Assembly (NCBI GenBank): GCA_963791885.1
Contig: CAWBUL010000005.1
Location: 1 to 64,000 of the forward strand
From: CAVSUZ01 sp963791885
Lineage (GTDB): Bacteria > Pseudomonadota > Alphaproteobacteria > Acetobacterales > Acetobacteraceae
DNA: 64,000 nt
Direction of reading: 5' to 3'
Notes under the pieces: model-generated
The model's input: the letters and a program-made list of their open reading frames with translations, nothing else
The model's database searches: none
Told to the model about the DNA's origin: nothing
Shown here: positions 18,428 through 27,407 of the stretch, piece after piece
How the letters are laid out: each line of letters starts with the position of its first letter
Numbering within the stretch: the stretch's first letter is position 1
Made by a program: the position numbers and the translations under genes

Positions 18428-18925
18428 TCAGGCTGTCCTATGGCCTGCTCGTGCAGCCTCGATCTTAGCAATGTCGATCCGGCGCATGGTCATCATGGCT
18501 TCCATCGCCCGCTTTGCCGCGGCGCGATCCGGATCCCTCAGCGCGGCAATCAAGGCTCGCGGCACGATCTGCCACGAAAAGCCCCATCGATCCTTGCACC
18601 AGCTGCAGGCGCCTTCGCTGCCGCCATTTTCGACGATCGCATTCCAATAGCGGTCGGTTTCTGCCTGGTCGTCGGCCATCACCTGGAAGCTCACCGCCTC
18701 ATTCGGCGTAAACGCGGGTCCACCATTCAGCCCTACAAAGGCTTGGCCGAGTACGGTGAACTCGACGGTCAGCTCGCTACCCTGTTCACCGCCCCGGTAA
18801 TCGGATGGAGATTGAAGCACGTGTCCGACATGGCTGTCAGGAAAAGTGGCCGCGTAGAATTCCGCCGCTTTCCGCGCCTCGCCATGGTCGAACCACAGAC
18901 AGGTGACAATCTTTCCGGCCATCAA
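18428..18925 (-). CDS. VOC-superfamily protein, PhnB/3-demethylubiquinone methyltransferase-like fold
   Basis: This 165-residue protein has the PhnB-like glyoxalase/VOC fold. The start [27 protein letters not shown] is diagnostic, followed by [29 protein letters not shown] and [19 protein letters not shown]-terminal [21 protein letters not shown] helix is typical. Members of this group are often annotated 3-demethylubiquinone-9 3-methyltransferase, but they lack a methyltransferase domain and their reaction is unknown. It is monocistronic here and convergent with the small genes to its left. Confidence 0.88.
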   Translation of the reverse strand: MMAGKIVTCLWFDHGEARKAAEFYAATFPDSHVGHVLQSPSDYRGGEQGSELTVEFTVLGQAFVGLNGGPAFTPNEAVSFQVMADDQAETDRYWNAIVENGGSEGACSWCKDRWGFSWQIVPRALIAALRDPDRAAAKRAMEAMMTMRRIDIAKIEAARAGHRTA

Positions 18926-19103
18926 ATTTCCCTCACCACCCTTGACGGCATAGCTCGATACAAACGTACATGATGCATGTCGATAAAGGTCCCCTTCAAG
19001 ATGAGGTCATTCGTGCGACAACTCCCTCTGCGTCCAAATCAAGGGAGCGATGCGCGCAGCGCGAGAGCCACACGTCGTGCCGATTTGACTCAACGGAGGC
19101 CCT

Positions 19104-20459
19104 GTGTCGGGCTCGGGGAACCGCCATTGGGGAATAGCGATGGCAATTGCTTCGTCGATCGGACCTCAAGTGCGCGTCGCCGTGCAGGGCGAGTTCGGAG
19201 GTCGAGAGCAACTCCGCGCCAGTTCGGTGGAGTTTCGGAAGGACGTCATCGAGGTTACGGACGGGATGTTTGTCGCAGTCGGCTACTCCGCGAGCAACGT
19301 GATCCTCATCCAGGGAAAGGACGGATCGATCATCGTCGATGCCTCGGCCAACCCGATTGATGCCGGCGCAATCGTTGAAGCTTTCGGCGCTCGGCTGCTG
19401 CGTCCCGTTCGCGCGATCATCTACACGCACAATCACCCTGATCACTCCGGCGGGGCCACGGTGTTCGCCGGCAGCGACAATCCCGAGATCTACAGCCATC
19501 AGACGCTCGTGGATTCCGCTCCCGAGTTCGGTCGCGGTCCCCGCGGCGGCGGCGATGTCTTCGGCACGCAACTGCCGGACGATCAGTTCATCAACGCTGG
19601 CATTCAGCTCGACTATGGCCGGGTCACGCCGCATACGCGCGAGGGCTTCCTTCCGCCGACAAAGACCTTCAGCGGCGAGGAAGAAACCATCGACGTTGCG
19701 GGCGTTCGGATGCAACTCATTCACACGCCGGGCGAATCACCGGAAAATGTCGCCGTCTGGATCCCCGAGAAAGGCGTCCTGCTTCCGGGCGACGACTTCT
19801 ACAAATCATACCCCAACCTCTCGCCCCTCAGAGGCCTTCGCTTGCGTCCTCCCGAAAAATGGATCGCCAGCCTGGAAAAGATGATCAAGCTGAACGCCCA
19901 TTATCTCGTGCAGGGACACATGCGTCCGATCCTCGGTGAGGATGCGGTTCGCGAGGCTCTCACAGCCTACCGGGATGGCATCCGGACAATCCTCGACCAG
20001 ACACTCGCGGGCATCCGGCAAGGCAAGACTCCGGATGAATTGGCTCAGCAGGTGAAGCTACCGCCCGCGCTGGCACAGAGCCCGTATTTGCAGGAATACT
20101 ACGGCAGCGTCGCGTGGACGGTTCGCGGCATCTACGCCGACTATGTTGGCTGGTTCGACGGCAACCCCACAAACATCTTCCCGCTACCGTCAGCGGACCG
20201 TGCAGCGAAGATGCTGGATATGGTCGGTGGCATCGACAACATGCTGGCCCGAGCCCGTAAGGCGATTGAAGCTGGAGAGTTTCAGTGGGCGGCCGAGCTG
20301 GCCGATTACGTCTTGGCTGTTGACGCAGGGAACACCGATGCCAAGCAACTCAAGGCTGCGGCGCTGACAGAACTCGCCGAGCGTCAAGTCAACGCGACGG
20401 CGCGAAACTACTATCTCACTTCGGCACTCTATCTGCTCAAGGACGGCCCGATACCGTAA
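19104..20459 (+). CDS. Metallo-beta-lactamase-fold hydrolase, alkyl sulfatase-like with dimerisation domain
   Basis: This 451-residue protein joins an MBL domain (about 45-290) to an alkyl-sulfatase dimerisation domain (about 300-440, ending ARNYYLTSALYLL). The zinc motif is THNHPDHSGG; further ligands are likely in HTPGESPENVAVW, GDDFYKSYPNL and VQGHMRPI. SdsA1/BDS1 alkyl sulfatases also have a C-terminal SCP2-like domain, which is missing here, so the substrate may be a different sulfate ester. No secretion signal is clear. Starts at GTG 19104 or ATG 19140 are both possible. Confidence 0.85.
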   Translation: MSGSGNRHWGIAMAIASSIGPQVRVAVQGEFGGREQLRASSVEFRKDVIEVTDGMFVAVGYSASNVILIQGKDGSIIVDASANPIDAGAIVEAFGARLLRPVRAIIYTHNHPDHSGGATVFAGSDNPEIYSHQTLVDSAPEFGRGPRGGGDVFGTQLPDDQFINAGIQLDYGRVTPHTREGFLPPTKTFSGEEETIDVAGVRMQLIHTPGESPENVAVWIPEKGVLLPGDDFYKSYPNLSPLRGLRLRPPEKWIASLEKMIKLNAHYLVQGHMRPILGEDAVREALTAYRDGIRTILDQTLAGIRQGKTPDELAQQVKLPPALAQSPYLQEYYGSVAWTVRGIYADYVGWFDGNPTNIFPLPSADRAAKMLDMVGGIDNMLARARKAIEAGEFQWAAELADYVLAVDAGNTDAKQLKAAALTELAERQVNATARNYYLTSALYLLKDGPIP

Positions 20460-20592
20460 AGGGCACTACGAGCGAAGACACCGATTGCATTCGACAACGG
20501 CCGTGAGCGGAAGCTCAAACGGATACGCGACCGCCCCGCTGTTTTCGCTGCGCCAGCCGGGGTAATAGGCCCCAGTCTCAAAAGGTTCCCGC

Positions 20593-22014
20593 GTGCCCGA
20601 CTCCCCGATCCTACCCGTCATCCTGTCCGGAGGCTCAGGCACCCGCCTGTGGCCCGTCTCCCGCGCCAGCTTCCCCAAGCAGCTCTGGCCCCTCGTCACC
20701 GACCATTCCCTGCTCCAGGACACAGCCCTACGCGCCCCCGTGCCCGGCTTCGCGCCGCCGCTCATCATCTGCAATGAGGAGCACCGCTTTCTGATCGCCG
20801 AACAAATGCGCGCTGCCGGCATCATCGGCGCCCGCATCGTCCTGGAACCCGAGGGCCGCAACAGTGCGCCAGCCATCGCTGCGGCGGCGCTGATCGCGGC
20901 CCAAAACGATCCGGACCAGGTACTGTGGATGCTGGCGGCCGATCACTACATTGCCGACCCGGACGCGCTGCGGGCCTATCTCAAGACGGCGGTGGTCGCG
21001 GCGCGCGCCGGCCGCATCGTGACCTTCGGCATGCAACCCCGCGCGCCCGAAACCGGCTTCGGCTACATCGAGCGCGGCGATCCGCTCACTGATGCGCCGG
21101 GCGTGCACGAAGTCGCGTGCTTCGTCGAAAAGCCGGATGCCGTGATGGCCCAGCACTTCATGGAGTCCGGACGCTATCTCTGGAACTCCGGCATGTTCGT
21201 CTTCACTGCCGCCACCATGATCCGGGAAATGGAGGCGCACGCCCCCGCGGTACTGGTCGCGGCACGCGCTGCGGTCGAGGACGCCAAATCCGATCTGGAT
21301 TTCATCCGCCTCGGTCCCGCCTTCCGCGACGCACCGGCCATCAGCCTCGACTATGCGGTGGCCGAGCGCACAGATCGCGCGGCCGTCGTCCCGGCCGATC
21401 TCGTCTGGTCCGACGTGGGAAGCTGGACGGCACTATGGGAGGTCGGCGTCAAGGACGAAGCCGGCAACGTCACCGTGGGCGATGTCGTCTTGGAGAACGC
21501 GCAGGATTGTTACGTGCGCAGCGACGGTATGCTGACGGCGGTCGTCGGCCTTTCGGACGCCGTAGTGGTGGTGACGGAGGACGCCGTGCTGGCGACGCAG
21601 CGCGGTAACGCGCAGGACGTGAAGAAGCTCGTGGATCGGCTGAAGCAAGCCGGTCGTCACGAAGCAGTCTCGCACAACCGCACCTACCGTCCCTGGGGGT
21701 TCTACGAATCGCTGATCCAGGGACATCGCTTCCAGGTGAAGCGCATTTGCGTAAATCCCGGTGGGAAGCTGTCGCTGCAAAAGCACTACCACCGCGCCGA
21801 GCACTGGGTCGTCGTGAACGGCACCGCGCTGGTCACGCGCGACGACAAAACCGTGCTGCTGCACGAAGACGAGAGCATTTATCTGCCGACGGGCTGTGTG
21901 CACCGGCTGGAGAACCCCGGCAAAATCCCGCTGTCACTGATTGAGGTACAGTCGGGCGCCTACCTGGGCGAGGACGACATCGTGCGGATCGAAGACACGT
22001 ACGGACGGATCTGA
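20593..22014 (+). CDS. manC: Mannose-1-phosphate guanylyltransferase / mannose-6-phosphate isomerase
   Basis: This 473-residue bifunctional enzyme makes GDP-mannose for surface polysaccharides. The N-terminal nucleotidyltransferase has ILSGGSGTRLWPVSR, the pyrophosphorylase signature, and FVEKPDA. The C-terminal cupin isomerase has RPWGFYESLIQG, PGGKLSLQKHYHRAEHWVVV and YLPTGCVHRLENPG, the type II phosphomannose isomerase block. Length matches the ManC/XanB/AlgA family. It starts at GTG 20593. Its last 55 bp overlap the 3' end of a convergent PAP2 gene. No other polysaccharide gene is adjacent. Confidence 0.96.
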   Translation: MPDSPILPVILSGGSGTRLWPVSRASFPKQLWPLVTDHSLLQDTALRAPVPGFAPPLIICNEEHRFLIAEQMRAAGIIGARIVLEPEGRNSAPAIAAAALIAAQNDPDQVLWMLAADHYIADPDALRAYLKTAVVAARAGRIVTFGMQPRAPETGFGYIERGDPLTDAPGVHEVACFVEKPDAVMAQHFMESGRYLWNSGMFVFTAATMIREMEAHAPAVLVAARAAVEDAKSDLDFIRLGPAFRDAPAISLDYAVAERTDRAAVVPADLVWSDVGSWTALWEVGVKDEAGNVTVGDVVLENAQDCYVRSDGMLTAVVGLSDAVVVVTEDAVLATQRGNAQDVKKLVDRLKQAGRHEAVSHNRTYRPWGFYESLIQGHRFQVKRICVNPGGKLSLQKHYHRAEHWVVVNGTALVTRDDKTVLLHEDESIYLPTGCVHRLENPGKIPLSLIEVQSGAYLGEDDIVRIEDTYGRI

Positions 22015-22583
22015 CCTTCAACACCGCGGCACACGCCCAGTTGGTAGGAAATCCAGCTCGCGGCGCCCCAGATTCGCGGCTCGGCCTGCAACCGGTCGCC
22101 GTGGAAAAGCGCAATCACCACAACCACCGCCGCCAGCACCCGTCCGAGCCGAAGCGCCGCCGGCCGCGGCCCGGCAAACCATGCAAAGCAGACAGCACCG
22201 GCAATTCCGACGCTTCCCCCCATCAGGACCTCCGGCAGGGTGTGGACACCGGCAATGAAGCGCAAAGCGCCGATCAGCACGGCGGCGGCGAGCGCCCCCA
22301 ACGCCGCGCCGGCACAGCGATAACGGGGCAGCAGCAGCGCGGCGAAGCTGCCGGCGACCATTGCGGCGGCTGCGGTGTGGCCGCTTGGCGTGCGCAAATG
22401 CACCGGTCCGCAGGCGATGCCCAGCAGCTTCACCACCAGCATCGCGCCCAGCGTCACGACGGCGACCACAAGCCAGGCCGCCGCGCCGCGTCGCCAGCCT
22501 CCGATAAGAAGCATGATGCCGACCGCGAGAACGAGCGGAAGTACCACCGCCTGATCAGCGAAGTCGGTCAGAAACCGTAGCAT
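21960..22583 (-). CDS. PAP2-family membrane phosphatase
   Basis: This 207-residue protein has about five membrane helices and PAP2-like motifs: HLRTPSGHTAAAA (PSGH motif with the catalytic His) and RFIAGVHTLPEVLMG, resembling the SRxxxxxHxxxD motif but with R..H...E. Lipid or isoprenoid phosphatase activity is inferred. ATG 22583 (MLRFLTDFADQ) is used; a longer start exists at 22628. The C-terminal 18 residues are encoded antisense to the manC 3' end, an unusual coding overlap that suggests its natural stop was lost or extended. Confidence 0.75.
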   Translation of the reverse strand: MLRFLTDFADQAVVLPLVLAVGIMLLIGGWRRGAAAWLVVAVVTLGAMLVVKLLGIACGPVHLRTPSGHTAAAAMVAGSFAALLLPRYRCAGAALGALAAAVLIGALRFIAGVHTLPEVLMGGSVGIAGAVCFAWFAGPRPAALRLGRVLAAVVVVIALFHGDRLQAEPRIWGAASWISYQLGVCRGVEGQIRPYVSSIRTMSSSPR

Positions 22584-22670
22584 TCGATTGTACCTACGCG
22601 CAGGGCAGGGGAGCGCACCACCCTTCAATGCAGGCCCGCGAACGAAAAGGCAACATTCTTGATGGTAATC

Positions 22671-23333
22671 TCACAGTCGCGTTAAATGCCTCTCGACCTC
22701 CTGTTCGTGCATCGGCCGGTCGCTCAGCGCCGCGTTTGCGCTGCGCGGTAACAGCAGAACCGTGAGAGACCGCACGCCCTGTGCGCCATGGATCAGCACG
22801 CCTTCGATGTCGGCGGTAGCGGATGGGCCCGTATGGAACGAACCATAGCGCGCCGTGTGGAATTCCGACCGACGATAGGCGTCCTGTATGCCGGCCACGA
22901 TGTCGTTTGGATCGAGCAGGACGACGAGGTGTTGCGCCAAATAGGCAAGCGCATTCACGTGCAACTCGCCCTCAGTCAGCCACACAGAACCGGTTTCGGC
23001 GACGCCGAAGACCGAACGGACGACCGCGACGTCGATGTCGGCAAGGTCATACGGTTTTGCGACAGCCGCCAGATCGCGCCCGCCGTCGATCTCGGGCACG
23101 GCCGAGCATACGACCGCGGCGGTGGCCAGACGAGCCCGAAGCGGCGCGAGGGGATCACCTACTGGTCCTGTCTCCATGAGCCTTCCGCCCATCGCGACGA
23201 GGTTCGTCTTGAACGCCTGGATCCGGTCACTGTCCGCTTCGGGAACGGCGAAGCGAGGCACGGCCGGTAGATCATGCTCTCCGGTCGGTCGATTGGCCCG
23301 GATCGCAGCGAATATCCCGTCGCGCGCACTCAT
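22671..23333 (-). CDS. lutC: Lactate utilisation protein LutC
   Basis: This 220-residue LUD-domain protein is the third component of the LutABC L-lactate oxidation complex. The C-terminal block VVRSVFGVAETGSVWLTE, HLVVLLDPNDIV and SATADIEGVLIHGAQGVRSLTVLLL is the LUD core. ATG at 23333 overlaps the lutB stop (ATGA), which fixes the start (MSARDGIFAAIRANRP); a longer open frame upstream is antisense-type noise over lutB. Last gene of the operon. Confidence 0.92.
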   Translation of the reverse strand: MSARDGIFAAIRANRPTGEHDLPAVPRFAVPEADSDRIQAFKTNLVAMGGRLMETGPVGDPLAPLRARLATAAVVCSAVPEIDGGRDLAAVAKPYDLADIDVAVVRSVFGVAETGSVWLTEGELHVNALAYLAQHLVVLLDPNDIVAGIQDAYRRSEFHTARYGSFHTGPSATADIEGVLIHGAQGVRSLTVLLLPRSANAALSDRPMHEQEVERHLTRL

Positions 23334-24793
23334 GCTCGCTCTCCATCTTTCTGGGCTGCCTCGACCTTCTCCGTCGCGCGATGTTCCTTCCACCATGAAT
23401 GGAAGGTCTGCATCGGCGCCTCGGGCGTCTCCCGCCCGCGAGTCCAAGTGTTCACCGGATTGTAGATCAGGAATTTCGGCAGATGCCGCAGGGCCAAGTC
23501 CGCCGTGGTGATCGCCGCTCGATAAAGTGCAGGATGCGAAAGAACCTCGCCGGCCACCTTCATCATGGCAGCCTTCACGAGCGGGATCTCGTGGGCCTCG
23601 GACATCACCTTGCGCCAGGCGAAGATCTGTTCGTGAATGTTGATCTTGACCGGGCAGACGTTGCTGCAGGATCCGTTCAGCGAGGACGAGAACGGGAGCG
23701 CCGAATATTTCCGTCGATCGAAGGTTGGATCCAGAATGAGGCCGATTGGTCCGGAATAGGTTGCGCCGTAGCTCAGCCCTCCGCTTCGACGGTAAACCGG
23801 GCAGGTGTTCATGCAGGCGCCGCAGCGGATGCATTTGAGCGATGTCCAGAACTCTTCCATGCCAAGACGGGCAGTGCGGCCGTTGTCGACGAGCACGATG
23901 TGCATTTCGCTGCCGCACCGCGGCGCCCGGAAGTGCGAGGTGTACTGCGTCATCGGCGAGCCGAGCGCACTACGCGACAGGAGCCGCACAAACACCCCGA
24001 GATGCTCTATGCGGGGAATGAGCTTCTCGATGCCGATCGATGCGATATGCAGGGGTGGCACATTCGCGGACAGGTCCGCGTTGCCCTCGTTCGTGCAGAC
24101 CACGAAACTACCGGTCTCGGCGACCGCGAAATTGGCGCCGGTCATACCGGCGTCGGCTCCCAGGATCAGGGGGCGGGTGGCCTGCCGCTGTTGTTCGGCA
24201 AGGTAGTGCACGTCGTCATTGTCCGGATCGGTCCCGAATGCCCGCGCAAACACCTCGGCGACATCGCCGCGCAGCTTGCGGACGGCCGGAACCACAACAT
24301 GGCTCGGGTCTTCGTTGTCGAGCTGCTGGATGCGTTCGCCGAGATCGGTCTCGATCACCTCGATACCGACGCTGGCCATATAAGAGCGCATGCCGCACTC
24401 TTCGGTCAGCATCGATTTCGATTTGATGAGCGTCCTGGCGCCGTGGTCGCGCAGGATGCCGTGCACAATCCTGTTATGTTCAGCAGCGTCCGCCGCCCAA
24501 TGGACGGTGACGCCGTTGGCAGTTGCGGCCGCTTCGAATTGTTCGAGATATCGATCGAGATGGGCAAGCGTGTGCTGCTTGATCTGCGAGGCGAGCTCGC
24601 GCAGCTCCTCCCATTCCTCGACGCCGTGCATGACGCGGTCGCGCTTCTTGCGCAGATCCCACAGGCGCTCGTCGTGCATCTTCTCATGTTCGGTGGCGGC
24701 GATGAAGCGGGTGGCGGCCTCGGCCTGGTCGATCGGGCGCGATCCGTGAATGCGCGCGCCGCGCGGCTGCGGCTCCCGGATCTTGGGCAGCAT
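23330..24793 (-). CDS. lutB: Lactate utilisation iron-sulfur protein LutB
   Basis: This 487-residue iron-sulfur protein combines an N-terminal LUD domain (LIKSKSMLTEECGM, VIETDLGERIQQLD, AETGSFVVCTNEGN) with two 4Fe-4S motifs, CIRCGACMNTCPVYRR and CSNVCPVKINIHEQIF. It would pass electrons from L-lactate oxidation. A Shine-Dalgarno GGAAGGAG directly upstream supports ATG 24793 over a longer frame to 25006 that would overlap lutA. About 140 bp separate it from the lutA stop, unusually loose for this operon; an ATG overlapping the lutA stop opens only 18 codons. Confidence 0.92.
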   Translation of the reverse strand: MLPKIREPQPRGARIHGSRPIDQAEAATRFIAATEHEKMHDERLWDLRKKRDRVMHGVEEWEELRELASQIKQHTLAHLDRYLEQFEAAATANGVTVHWAADAAEHNRIVHGILRDHGARTLIKSKSMLTEECGMRSYMASVGIEVIETDLGERIQQLDNEDPSHVVVPAVRKLRGDVAEVFARAFGTDPDNDDVHYLAEQQRQATRPLILGADAGMTGANFAVAETGSFVVCTNEGNADLSANVPPLHIASIGIEKLIPRIEHLGVFVRLLSRSALGSPMTQYTSHFRAPRCGSEMHIVLVDNGRTARLGMEEFWTSLKCIRCGACMNTCPVYRRSGGLSYGATYSGPIGLILDPTFDRRKYSALPFSSSLNGSCSNVCPVKINIHEQIFAWRKVMSEAHEIPLVKAAMMKVAGEVLSHPALYRAAITTADLALRHLPKFLIYNPVNTWTRGRETPEAPMQTFHSWWKEHRATEKVEAAQKDGERA

Positions 24794-24935
24794 GGGTCGC
24801 GAGGCTCCTTCCGCATGGTCGAGCGGCTGCCCATCCTGTCCGACAGCGCCCTCGCGATGGTTGGTCAGGAGATCGGGGTGGATCATGCCCTGCCCAGAGG
24901 CGGCGTTCGCGCCGGTGCAATGTTGGCTTCCCGGG

Positions 24936-25679
24936 TCATGCAGCGGCTCCATTGAGAATGCGAGCGATATGGATGAATTTGATCGGCACGCCGATCCGCT
25001 CGGCACAGCCCTTCTGGTGCATCATGCAGGAGGAGTCGGCCGAGACGATGTATTCGGCGCCCGCCTGGGAATGGTCGGTGACCTTGTCGTAGCCCATCTT
25101 GGCCGACACGGAGGGTTCGAAGACGCAGAAGGTGCCGCCGAAGCCGCAACACTCGTCGGGCCGGGCCGGCTCGACGAATTCGATGCCCCTGACCTTCGCC
25201 AGCAGATCGCGCGGCTTCGAGAAGAAAGGCGCGTGCAGTTCGGATGAGCTCGCGAGCCCGATGCCACGCAATGAATTGCAATTATAATGGATACCCACTT
25301 TGTGCGGGAATTCCGCCCACGGAAAATCTTCGACCTTGAGGATGTCGTGCAGGAATTCGGTAAGCTCAAACGTGCGCTCGCGCACCGCTTTCACCTCCTC
25401 TGTCTGCTCGATCGCGGTCAAGTGAGCCCTGACCTGATGGACGCAGCTCCCCGAAGGAGCCACCACATGATCGTAGCCCGAGAAGTTTTTCACGAAGAGG
25501 GCCTCGGTTGCGGCCGCCTCTGCGTGACAGCCCGTGTTCGTCATCGGCTGCCCGCAGCAGGTCTGGTCGAAGGGATAGTCGACCTCGCACCCGAACCGTT
25601 CCAGCAGCTCGAGTGTGGCGATGCCGATCTCAGGCTCAAACGCATCCATGTAGCAAGGAATGAAGAGGCCAATACGCAT
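24936..25679 (-). CDS. lutA: Lactate utilisation protein LutA (CCG-domain iron-sulfur oxidoreductase)
   Basis: This 247-residue protein has two cysteine-rich CCG domains, as in heterodisulfide-reductase-like proteins: FDQTCCGQPMTNTG and ECCGFGGTFCVFEPSVSAKMG. With LutB and LutC it forms the L-lactate dehydrogenase of the Lut type. The usual HDSCH motif before the second domain is HYNCNSLRGIG here, a variant worth noting. ATG 25679 is preferred over 25685 because of the AACGGAGA ribosome binding site. It is the first intact gene of the operon; upstream lies a transposase relic and the tail of another gene. Confidence 0.92.
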   Translation of the reverse strand: MRIGLFIPCYMDAFEPEIGIATLELLERFGCEVDYPFDQTCCGQPMTNTGCHAEAAATEALFVKNFSGYDHVVAPSGSCVHQVRAHLTAIEQTEEVKAVRERTFELTEFLHDILKVEDFPWAEFPHKVGIHYNCNSLRGIGLASSSELHAPFFSKPRDLLAKVRGIEFVEPARPDECCGFGGTFCVFEPSVSAKMGYDKVTDHSQAGAEYIVSADSSCMMHQKGCAERIGVPIKFIHIARILNGAAA

Positions 25680-25691
25680 GACCATTCTCCG

Positions 25692-25748
25692 TTAGTGATA
25701 TTCAGAGCCGAGCCGCACCTTGCCGCGGAACACGAAATAGACCGCGAC
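25692..25748 (-). pseudogene. C-terminal tail of an unidentified gene upstream of lutA
   Basis: In frame after the transposase relic's TAG, 18 codons read VAVYFVFRGKVRLGSEYH followed by TAA, ending 13 bp before the lutA start. The aromatic-basic ending resembles the cytoplasmic tail of a transporter. It may be what remains of a lut-linked permease or other gene whose front was removed by the insertion; this is speculative. Confidence 0.25.
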
Positions 25749-25919
25749 CTAATAGCTGACATTTCCCAGATGCGCATCCCACGCGGGCTCTCTCCCGCCG
25801 CCAGCCGAACTCACCTCGGCCATCTGGAAGGTGATCGAGCGTCCGTGTCGGAAGATCCTGGCGCCGATCTTCACCAGCCGGTCGCGCAGCGTTGTCTGGA
25901 CCAGTGGCTGACCTCCCCG
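25749..25919 (-). pseudogene. Transposase C-terminal relic (IS1380-like)
   Basis: A 57-codon stretch begins RGGQPLVQTTLRDRLVKIG and continues ARIFRHGRSITFQMAEV, closely matching the C-terminal block of IS1380-type transposases (LVKIGA.I.RHGR...FQ.AEV). No start codon, catalytic DDE region or terminal repeats are present. It ends at TAG 25749-25751. It shows that an insertion sequence once occupied the region upstream of lutABC. Confidence 0.6.
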
Positions 25920-26235
25920 GGTAGCGCCACAACACGCTAAAAATCATACAATTTGGCCAAAACATACAAGAAAACCGATGTCACCTGGGAAATGCGGGTT
26001 GAACCAGGGAAGAGTGGCCCGAAACGAAAGGGGTCGTAAATATGACGAACTTCGAAATCGGGACACACAGATCGAACTCCGTCGACATGCACGCGCGGCG
26101 CATGAGGAGGACGTCGCCATCTTCGAGGCCGCTGTCCAGGAAGCCTGACGCGGTCTTTCCGATCGGATGGATTTTCGTCTACAACGGTCGAGTTCCGTTC
26201 CAATGGATGACACCTCAACCGATTAGGAATTCCAG
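25920..26235. other. Intergenic, relatively AT-rich start, no clear gene
   Basis: About 315 bp between the transposase relic and a broken SDR gene. Short frames exist on both strands but have no conserved features. A local AT-rich patch (25935-25980) could hold a promoter. I see no palindrome large enough to call an operator. Confidence 0.4.
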
Positions 26236-27031
26236 ATGAACAAGGCCATTCTAATTACTGGGGCTGGTTCCGGCTTCGGCGAAGGCACGGCGATCGGGCT
26301 TGCCAAACAAGGTCACAACGTGATTGCAGCGGCTCAATCCTGGCCGCAGGTCAGCGCGCTGCGCCACAAGGCCGAATCTTTGAACATATCCGGACTACGA
26401 GTCGAAAAGCTTGACTTGCTCGATCACCACGATGTCGGCCGTGCTGTACGGTGGGATTTCGACGTACTGGTCAACAACGCCGGCATCGGCGAAGGAGGGC
26501 CAATCAGCGAGATTCCCATGGATCTGGTTCGGCAAAACTTTGAGGTGAATGTCTTTGCGCCACTGGATTTAACGCAGCGCGTGGTAAAACGCTGGGTTCG
26601 CTCGAAAACACAGGGCAAAGTCGTTTCTTGTCCTCGATACTCGGCGTGGTAAGCCCGCCGATGGTCGGCGCCTATTCGGCCACAAAGCACGCCGTGCAAG
26701 CGATCGCAGAAGCGATGCAAGACGAACTGCGCCCTTTCGGCATTCAGGTACAGACGATCAATCCAGGGCCATTCCTGACCGGCTTCAACGAGACCATGGT
26801 CGAAGCGGCGTATCGGTGGCTCGACGACGAAGTAACGTTCACGCCGCGCGCAATGATGAAAGAAAATGGACGGACTCCTGGCCAAGCCGGAAGGACGGCT
26901 GAACCCGGACGATATGATCGCGAAAATGATCGAGCTCATTCCTGATCGGAAAGGGTCGGAACATTTTTCCGGAAGCTTCGCAGGACTGGTTCCGGCAATA
27001 CGAAAAGGCAATGCTCGAACGAACGATTTGA
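26236..27031 (+). pseudogene. Short-chain dehydrogenase/reductase with three frameshifts
   Basis: The gene encodes an NAD(P)-dependent SDR with ILITGAGSGFGEGTA (cofactor site), VLVNNAGIGEGGPISE and the catalytic YSATKHAVQ. The frame changes near 26625 (one base missing before LSSILGVVSPP), near 26863 (an extra A in GAAAATGG before MDGLLAKPEG) and again near 26955 before NIFPEASQDWFRQYEKAM, whose frame ends at TGA 27029-27031. Corrected length is about 264 residues, normal for the family. Three separate indels argue for decay more than for a chance sequencing error. Confidence 0.8.
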
Positions 27032-27407
27032 GGCGTGGTCGGCCGAACCCGGACCTGCAAAGTCTCTCGACAGCCGAATCACTCGAGTGGGGTTTGCTAA
27101 AGCCGTAGCCGTGTCGAACGTCACCCCTGAGGCTCGGTGTTGCAAAGGGCAGCCGCGGCAGGTCGAGCCCATTATAGAAAGCGTAGGGCCCTACGGCGAC
27201 ATGGTGCACGGTCGCTAACCTGCGGCCGGCCGTCGCTGTTTTTCCGACATCGCGGTTGTTGTGATGGGCTAGAGCGAGGTCGCGCGAGGCCGGACACGTC
27301 AGAGCGCGTGAATCTCGCTCTGAGTCAGAGGAGTGGCGCGTTTCAGGATGGCACAGTCATCCTGAAACCGCTCTAGTTTAGCGGAAGACGGAGAGGGAGC
27401 TTAGCGG
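27032..27407. other. Intergenic region carrying REP-like copy B
   Basis: About 375 bp with no supportable gene. The right part is occupied by the REP-like element at 27270-27376. A ribosome binding site (GGAGAGGGAGC) precedes the channel gene start at 27408. Confidence 0.5.
27270..27376. repeat. REP-like palindromic element, copy B
   Basis: It has the same two modules as copy A: TAGAGCGAGGTCGCGCGAGG ... GCGCGTGAATCTCGCTCT, then GGCGCGTTTCAGGATG ... CATCCTGAAACCGCTCTAG. It ends 31 bp before the channel gene and so may insulate it from upstream transcription. Confidence 0.75.

Noticed and set aside
23399..24955. 518-codon plus-strand frame
   Set aside because: It is antisense to lutB, which has strong iron-sulfur motifs; no family features on the plus strand.
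26042..26239. 65-codon frame before the SDR gene
   Set aside because: No conserved motif or ribosome binding site; overlaps the SDR start.
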